From contig NWUY0300059162.1 in assembly GCA_004151065.3 (NCBI GenBank), positions 1-36,643 on the forward strand: a stretch of 36,643 nucleotides of DNA, in the 5' to 3' direction. The notes below the pieces were generated by a model that saw nothing but the letters and a program-made list of their open reading frames with translations, was not told the DNA's origin and made no database searches. Below are positions 30,565 through 36,643 of this stretch, piece after piece; positions within the stretch are counted from its first letter, which is position 1; every line of letters starts with the position of its first letter. The DNA comes from Larix sibirica. Its lineage: Eukaryota; Streptophyta; Pinopsida; Pinales; Pinaceae. The position numbers and the translations under genes were made by a program.

Positions 30565-31493
30565 GAGAGAAAGAGCTATGAGATGCCCTTCATTTTTCTG
30601 ATACTGTTTTGGTATTTATTGGCGTCTTATTCTGCTGGAAATTTCGAGTAATACGGTGTATAAACTGTGCCATTATTTATATTTCTGCTATCATTGGTTA
30701 ATTTTGAGTCGTGTCCAAGTAGTAAAACTTTTCGTTCATCGAAAAGATATATTGAATTTGTCATGACGATTTTGTAAAGTATAAAGTATAGTTGGTCTAA
30801 ATGCTGTAATTCATAAATTGGTAAGTTGTCTTTTAAAGAAATTCACATGTATTGAAATAAGTAAACATCTAGATTTGAGAGAAAGAGCTATGAGATGCCC
30901 TTCATTTTTCTGGTACTGTTTTGGTATTTATTGGCGTCTTATTCTGCTGGAAATTTCGAGTAATAAGGCGTATAAACTGTGCCATTATTTATATTTCTGC
31001 CATCATTGGTTAATTTTGAGTCGTTCAAGTAGTAAAACTTTTCGTTCCTTAAAAAGATGTATTGAATTTGTCATGACGATTTTGTAAAGTATGGTAAGTA
31101 TAGTTGGGTCTAAATGTTGTAATTCATAAATTGGTAAGTTGTCTTTTAAAGAAATTCACATGTATTGAAATACGTAAGCATCTAGATTTGAGAGAAAGAG
31201 CTGTGAGATGCCCTTCATTTTTCTGATACGGTTTTGGTATTTATGGCGTCTTATTCTGCTGGAAATTTCGACTAATACGGTGTATAAACTGTGCCATTAT
31301 TTATATTTCTGCTATCATTGGTTAATTTTGAGTCGTGTCCGAGTAGTAAAACTTTTCGTTGCTCGGAAAGATACATTGAATTTGTCATGACGATTTTGTA
31401 AATTATAGTTGGTCTAAATGTTGTAATTCATAAATTGGTAAGTCGTCTTTTAAAGAAATTCACATGTATTGAAACAAGTAAACATCTAGATTT
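30565..31493 (+). repeat. Tandem array of about 310 bp, three copies, just after SPCS2
   Basis: Units start at 30565, 30877 and 31190 (312, 313 and 304 bp) with the phrase GAGAGAAAGAGC. They stay similar along their whole length, including CTGCTGGAAATTTCGA, AATTTGTCATGACGATTTTG and AAATTCACATGTATTGAAA. Differences are small indels and substitutions. The array starts 380 bp after the stop codon. Small frames inside it (for example 30818-31087) repeat with it and are not genes. Confidence 0.93.
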
Positions 31494-31909
31494 GCAACCA
31501 TCTACGATTTTCTTGTGAGAACGAGCTCAGAAAAACTATATGCATTTTTTTTCCTTTATTGTAATTTTTTATTTTTTATTTTTTATTTTTTTATTAGAAG
31601 ATATCTTCTATATTCACAAAAAATAAAGATGAATATACATAAAACTGTCTTGTATTTTCATTAAAACCCTTACAACATGTTCTTCTCTGCAAAAAGTACA
31701 TTCATATTGCAGTATCAGCTATTCAAAATCTTGTCTGAGCCTCACACTCTACAAATTTTTTTGCACTCCCAAAACTAGTTTAATCAAAACAAAAAAAACT
31801 TTACAGATTAATAATACATAAAATGACAGCAGAAACCGGCTACGCTAGACCATCCAAATGAAAGTTAAGTGTATAAAGGAACTTTGGCCTGAAGTCGACC
31901 ATCCCTGAA
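31494..31909. other. Spacer with T-rich septamer repeat
   Basis: Contains a (ATTTTTT)n-like run at about 31564-31597. Otherwise AT-rich and featureless, up to the LINE H RNase H stop. Confidence 0.55.
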
Positions 31910-32229
31910 TTACTGCTCGACCAAAGTGCCTTCATTCAATAAAAGAGTCTGTTTTGATATGTCATCTGCACCTCTGGTTAGCTCTCTGAAAACATGAATC
32001 CCGGGTTCATAATTAGGGTCTAGGACCAATAATCTCATTTTTTTTTCTTTTTGTTTGTCGAATCAATTACAATCTTGGAGTCCCCAAGAACCTGTAACTT
32101 TCTGCACCTGTTTTGTTGAGCACTTCTGAGAAGTAGCCAGAGTGCGCATAGCTCTGCATGCATATTAGTACCACGTCCTGCTGCATTATAGGCTATAGCT
32201 GACAAAAGGAATACTCGCAGAGGAACCAA
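31910..32229 (-). mobile_element. LINE H: RNase H domain relic
   Basis: The - strand reads GRGTNMHAELCALWLLL (AEL Glu present), then CRKLQVLGDSKIVIDSTN (GDS Asp present). After a frame change at an A-run it reads IHVFRELTRGADDISKQTLL followed by LNEGTLVEQ and TAA at 31910-31912. The RNase H active-site residues and the HVFREL...AD..SK C-terminal motif are kept. It is the end of a plant LINE ORF2; no other LINE domain is found next to it. Confidence 0.8.
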
Positions 32230-32704
32230 TTTTAAGTGGACATTTCAACAGAGAACCCGCAGTGAAGAACTACATCTGATTTACCTGGACTACCTTTCGA
32301 GAAACTTAAAGGTCAAAACAGCAAGTATACAAATATAGTTCAAGAAAGGAAAAAAACTAACAAAAATGGCAAAAACCCATCAGACTTGGATAAGATGCAC
32401 ATGACAAAAGACATCAGACAATAACGTTGTTGCTGGGTTAGTTGATCAGCTCCTTTGAAATTTGTTCTTAGAGTTGGTGACAAAGGCAAAGCCCACCTCT
32501 CTTGCCCCATTCCTCAATAGGTCTTTTCTGTTTGCATAACTTCTTGAGTGTAAGACTTAGTGTGCGGTAACTATTTGCAGCGCCCTTTGCAGCATTATGT
32601 TTGCTTCTAGGAATTTGAGACCTTGTAGTGTTTGGAGTTTTCACAATTCTTTTTACGTCCACATCCAAACCATTCTGCCCACTCTTGCAACAACTCTTGC
32701 ATAA
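32230..32704. other. Spacer with an unassigned - strand frame
   Basis: A 108-codon - strand frame spans 32468-32794 (containing SKHNAAKGAANSYRTLSLTL, then KKLCKQKRPIEEWGKRGGLC). I do not recognise it. It partly overlaps the following repeat. No other feature seen. Confidence 0.3.
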
Positions 32705-33126
32705 GCCCAAGGTCCAAGTCAGAGGCCCATTGGTCAGGGTTGAGTCTTTCCCAGCTTCTGATTGCCGGCTAATCCGCTGCGTGGTGTGCTGCACAGTTAT
32801 ATCGGGGTATACCTGTAAGATTAGTTATCGTCTCAGGGAGGTGCGCTGCTTTCGCTCAATCTCCTCAGGGTGTGGGGGAGATACTAAGCCTAAGGTCCAA
32901 GTCAGAGGCCCATTGGTCAGGGTTGAGTTTTTCCCAGCTTCTGATTGCCGGCTAATCCGCTGCGTGGGTGTGCTGCACAGTTATATCGGGGTATGGCTGT
33001 AAGATTAGTTGTCGTCTCAGGGAGGTGCGCTGCACAGTTATATCGGGGTATGGCTGTAAGATTAGTTGTCGTCTCAGGGAGGTGCGCTGCTTTCGCTCAA
33101 TCTCCTCAGGGTGTGGGGGAGATACC
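32705..33126 (+). repeat. Nested duplication: 183-bp unit twice, 57-bp unit inside
   Basis: A block from 32705 (GGTCCAAGTCAGAGGCCCAT, on to TCCTCAGGGTGTGGGGGAGA) is repeated from 32888. Inside the second copy the part from CTGCACAGTTATATCGGGGT to GTCTCAGGGAGGTGCG is itself doubled (starts about 32972 and 33029). The sequence is much richer in GC than its surroundings, and the copies are nearly identical. Confidence 0.93.
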
Positions 33127-33891
33127 TCAACAAATTAAAAAAAGAAGCTTAGTATCTGTTGAGTATAGGTTTTGGTCTCTATCTGAAAGTTGATTACATA
33201 CAGCAAACCAAATCATTGCTCTCTTTTGAGAGCGTAACGTATTTGTTCCTTTCAACTTGGGTTTCTCATTAACACTTCATATTGCCTTGGATTAACGCTC
33301 CTAGATCTCCTTGGATTAACACCAATGTTGGTAGGACTGGAACCACCATTGTAGGATTAACGCTTCATATTGCCTTTGGATTAACACTTAATAGATGTCC
33401 TGGGATTGACACTAATGTTGGTGGGACTAACAAGCGGACACCAAAACCACACGAACTGGCCAGATATAAGTTAAAGAGAATTATTGGGCAAAACATTTTT
33501 TTGAGAAATTATTGGGCCAAAACATTTTTAAGAAAATTTGAATTTTTGAATTTGGATAAAAATATACATACTCATGTAGATCAATGTAAATTCAGATTGT
33601 CACTCATTAAATATTCAAAGTTTTTTAATATGTATAGGTATGTAAACAAACATATCAAATGACATTAGAGCAGAGAGTGAGACATATTTGAACCAAAACA
33701 TACAAAAACGACATTATAATGACATTATAGTAGTGTGATACATATTTGAACCAAAACATACAAATGTATGAACATTGAGATTTTTAATGGTATTTGAAAA
33801 AAATAAATATTACAATAAATCATCAAAATCAATGATAGTATCACTGCTCAATAAAGGCTTACATCTAATACATCATTATCTACCATCTCAC
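33127..33891. other. Spacer with short degenerate repeats
   Basis: Between 33280 and 33430 the phrase CCTTGGATTAACGCT or close variants (TTGGATTAACACC, GGATTGACACTAATGTTGG) recurs about six times. A + strand frame of 126 codons (33282-33662) runs through this and is probably a by-product. The rest is AT-rich without features. Confidence 0.45.
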
Positions 33892-34034
33892 TGTATTGGA
33901 TAAGTGACCATGCTTTTTAAATATAAATTATGGACCAACGAGCTGAATTGATACAAATCAAGACTGTAGTGGATATGTGACAATGTTTTTTAAATATAAA
34001 TTATGGACCAACGAGTTGAATTGATACAAATCAA
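33892..34034 (+). repeat. Tandem duplication, about 72 bp
   Basis: Two copies containing TTTTTAAATATAAATTATGG and ACCAACGAG(C/T)TGAATTGATA at about 33892-33963 and 33964-34034, with few differences. A second short pair, GTTGGGATAGG followed by TGAATGGGTCTTGTAC, lies at about 34113 and 34179. Confidence 0.85.
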
Positions 34035-34209
34035 TAAGCACAAAAACCAAATAATAGTGCATTACACAAGTATGTGACCAAGTTGTTTTAAGTAAACCCC
34101 TAATATCTAAGTTGGGATAGGATGAATGGGTCTTGTACTTCAATTTGATATCTGGCTAGGTAAGGAGGGCATTGATAGTTGGGATAGGGTGAATGGGTCT
34201 TGTACACAA

Positions 34210-35759
34210 TCTTGGTTTGGAACTAAATTACTTCAATGTCTAAATTGCTTGTGTTAGAGTCTACTAAAATCATCCATGTGAAGATTGAAATATAAGAGAC
34301 GATGACCAAAAGTTGTCAAACTTGTGCACCTTGAAAATAATCATCGACATTCCTTGGAGTTATTACATGTTGAAGGTTCTTGAGATTTTGTTTACAACAA
34401 TGTGGGGAAAACTCAGTGGTTTTTGCTTTCTCAAGAACAAACTACATGGTTAAAAATACCACCATCTAATGGAAATATGGTAACTTTAAATCTCCCAAGG
34501 GCTTATTATTATTGATGTAATTATGTATGGTGTTATAATTATCAAGCACAAAAGCTATGTCTATCTATAATTCATTTATCTACATAATAAGCTATTGCAT
34601 TTAAGCTGCAGGGAGAATCATAAAGGCATTGAGCTTTAGAAGAAGAATTAGGAGGTTCTAGCTTGATGATGTGTTAATTCATTGCCCCCTCCAAGGCTTT
34701 CATCTTCTTCCATTGAAGTGATTTCATATGATTGTCTCGTAGAGGATTGATGATTGTGCTTGGGCCCCTTTTTCCTTTTGTTATTCTTGCAATATTTTCT
34801 TAGGACCTTGCTTTCACTATACAACTAGTTTTTTTGGGTGTCTTTGAAATGACATCAATATACAAGAGCTTGTCCTCCTTTTGCATTAACTGCTCACAAA
34901 ATGATTAAAAACTAGACATTTTATAAGCAATTTCATCAAGTTTAGAAAGGATGAGCTTATTTAGCGGAATAAAATGTAGGAACACGCACACAATGAGCTT
35001 CATCAAGTTTAGAAAGGATGGCTAATATCATTTGATCATTAGGGTTCTTCATACCATAATATGCAAGTAGAAGTGTCCTAGTGATCAAAGTTAGTAGGAA
35101 CCAAAGCAATAAGCTCATTCATTGGTTGATGAGCTTAGTGCTGGTTTTGTTTACCAAACCACTACCAAAACTTGGTCCAAGCTTCATATAGTTTGTCAGT
35201 CCCTTGAAGGTGAAAATTGAGATATTGACATTTTCCATTTTTAGTTTTGCAGAAAAAATTCATATTTTCATTCACAAAAAATGAAATTACATTGTTTCGA
35301 AGCTATAAAGCATGGTTCGTAATCTCTAAGTATAGCAACCTACCCAGAAAATATAACATGGAGGAAAAAATGTCTTTTCCTTATATTTCCTCACAAATTC
35401 CACCTACCCACAAATGTGGCATATAACAATCCTGATAAACCAAAAAAATAGATATCTAATGGTTATAGATAAATATAATTATCATAAAACACAATTATCT
35501 TCCTGAATAGTCCCACTTCAAATTTTATGGAGTGTGATTCTTTGAAGTAATGATTCCCCCAACCCCACAACACTTTCGCTTTGCGAGTTGCACCATCAAA
35601 GTATCCCCATAACATGATCTATCTATTTCTTCCACTGTAATTTGTCTAGGAGCTTTTTCAGCCCTAGATTGCTTGAAACTCTTCATAATGCTCATGCTTT
35701 GAGAAACACATTGAATAGGAGAAATGAATTTTTCTTAAAAACTACTTTTGTTCATGGCA
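34210..35759. other. Spacer with weak antisense coding traces
   Basis: The - strand between about 35200 and 34960 reads DKLYEAWTKFW, a stop, WFGKQNQH, then NELIALVPTNFD, KNPNDQMILAILSKLDEAHC and VCVPTFYSAK. Stretches at 34900-34650 read KGKRGPSTIINPLRDNHMKS. These look like eroded coding sequence, possibly a retroelement, but I cannot name a family. A CATCAAGTTTAGAAAGGATG phrase occurs twice (about 34935 and 35002). Confidence 0.3.
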
Positions 35760-36240
35760 ATCTAGATTCCCCAAGCTATAATCGAGGGCAAATCTCTAAT
35801 TTGGTTTTGTTTGATTTCATACCATTTCCTTTGACATTCCTAAAATGAATCCCTTTGCAAGTATCCTTTAACCTTGTAATAGCGTATGCTTCCTGCCAAA
35901 CTTGGATTGTATATATGCATTCAACAAACAAATGAACCATAGATCTTCATATCTTTACATAAACCACATTTGTTTGGACCTTGCCATGACTTTCTCTGTA
36001 GGTTATCCCAAGTTAGGGCTTTGTTCTACAAAACCAACCACATAATATACAAATTTTTAGATTACATTTACATTTCCAAATTAATTCTCACCACCACACC
36101 CCTTCTTGTTCACCCCCTTCTTCAAACAAAACCCTATACCCAATTTTTGGAATATAAAGACCCCTAAAAGGGTGCTTTGACCATATCAACTAATCATGTT
36201 CCTCCTTCAGCCTAACATGGCTAATTTTTAAAGTAGTTTT
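35760..36240 (-). mobile_element. LINE I: zf-RVT region relic
   Basis: The - strand reads LIWSKHPFRGLYIPKIGYRV followed by LFEEGG and WKCKCNLKICILCGW, then (in other frames) TWDNLQ, GPNKCGLCKDMK and MVHLFVECIYTIQVWQEAYA. This is the zf-RVT domain pattern of plant LINEs (W-K-x-K-x-P-x-K, then Cys-x2-Cys and HLFxxC...VW). Frame changes and stops are frequent. It is probably the 3' part of an element whose RT side lies to the right of or beyond the window. Confidence 0.65.
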
Positions 36241-36643
36241 GATCCCATATTTCCACCCACTCATCATCTAGTCCTAAGTGGTTTGTTGACTTGCATATGT
36301 GTCTCCACATATTAGCCATATATGGATTTGTGGCATGATGTAAATAGAAAGATCCTTTTTCTCTTAAAGAAACTAACATATTACGGTTACCATGTAATCT
36401 ATAACTTTCCCTCCACCAACCAAAGGATCCTCCTCTTAGCTTATGTAGTTTTCCATACTAGCCATATACCTATCAGAGGGAAAGATAATATTATTGCTTT
36501 CCATGTGATTGATCCATTATTCCAATCTTTAGTTGGCTTCTTAATACACACTTCAATTGATGTTTGTAAATGTATTTGAAAAAAGAAGAAGAGGATCTGC
36601 GTTTGTGAAATGAAAGTTCTCGACGTTTCAATCCTTACTGTAG
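36241..36643. other. Window end: possible continuation of LINE I
   Basis: The - strand has weakly LINE-like stretches (KLRGGSFGWWRES near 36440) but no motif I would rely on. Confidence 0.3.

Noticed and set aside
30460-31390. + strand frames of 60-89 codons after SPCS2
   Set aside because: They recur with the 310-bp tandem units and differ by frameshifts between copies, so they are not maintained as genes.
1-36643. tRNA, rRNA or other structured RNA genes
   Set aside because: I saw no cloverleaf with A and B boxes or rRNA-like stretch; a covariance-model search would be needed to exclude them fully.

Overview
This is plant nuclear DNA and most likely gymnosperm (conifer-like). It carries one recognisable host gene split by very long introns, and most of the rest is old, broken plant L1-type (LINE) retrotransposon sequence. 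The species cannot be named from the sequence alone; the gymnosperm suggestion rests on intron size and the density of decayed LINEs.

Host gene: a complete five-exon gene for the 25-kDa signal peptidase complex subunit (SPCS2/SPC25) runs on the + strand from ATG 5391 to TAA 30185. Exons are 5391-5504, 5809-5960, 8893-8974, 29788-29930 and 30089-30185, giving 588 nt and 195 aa. Introns are 304, 2932, 20813 and 158 bp, so about 98% of the coding span is intron. Intron 2 is the most unusual item. It starts ATATCCTT, the U12-type (minor spliceosome) donor, and the reading frame needs an AT-AA intron with a U12-like branch site just before the acceptor.

Layout: 1-5085 holds a decayed antisense LINE (A) with ORF1, endonuclease, RT, zf-RVT and RNase H parts, running off the window start. 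5086-5390 is the short SPCS2 promoter and leader. Intron 2 (5961-8892) holds an antisense LINE RNase H relic (B) and an unrecognised antisense coding relic. Intron 3 (8975-29787) holds antisense LINE ORF1 remnants (C at 10.2-10.9 kb; a probable one, F, at 23.1-23.6 kb), an ORF1+endonuclease remnant (D, 12.8-14.6 kb), a nearly full-domain LINE (E, 16.4-21.1 kb) and a rearranged mosaic (26.3-29.3 kb) of Ty3/gypsy integrase, Ty1/copia RNase H and LINE RT pieces (G). It also contains a 46-bp minisatellite and several duplications. Downstream of the gene lie a three-copy array of about 310 bp (30565-31493), a LINE RNase H relic (H), a nested GC-richer duplication (32705-33126), further short duplications and a LINE zf-RVT relic (I, 35.8-36.2 kb).

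Every retroelement piece whose strand I could read is on the - strand, opposite to SPCS2. None of the retroelements looks capable of movement: all carry frameshifts, stops or lost catalytic or zinc-binding residues. I saw no tRNA, rRNA, CRISPR array or bacterial-type system.
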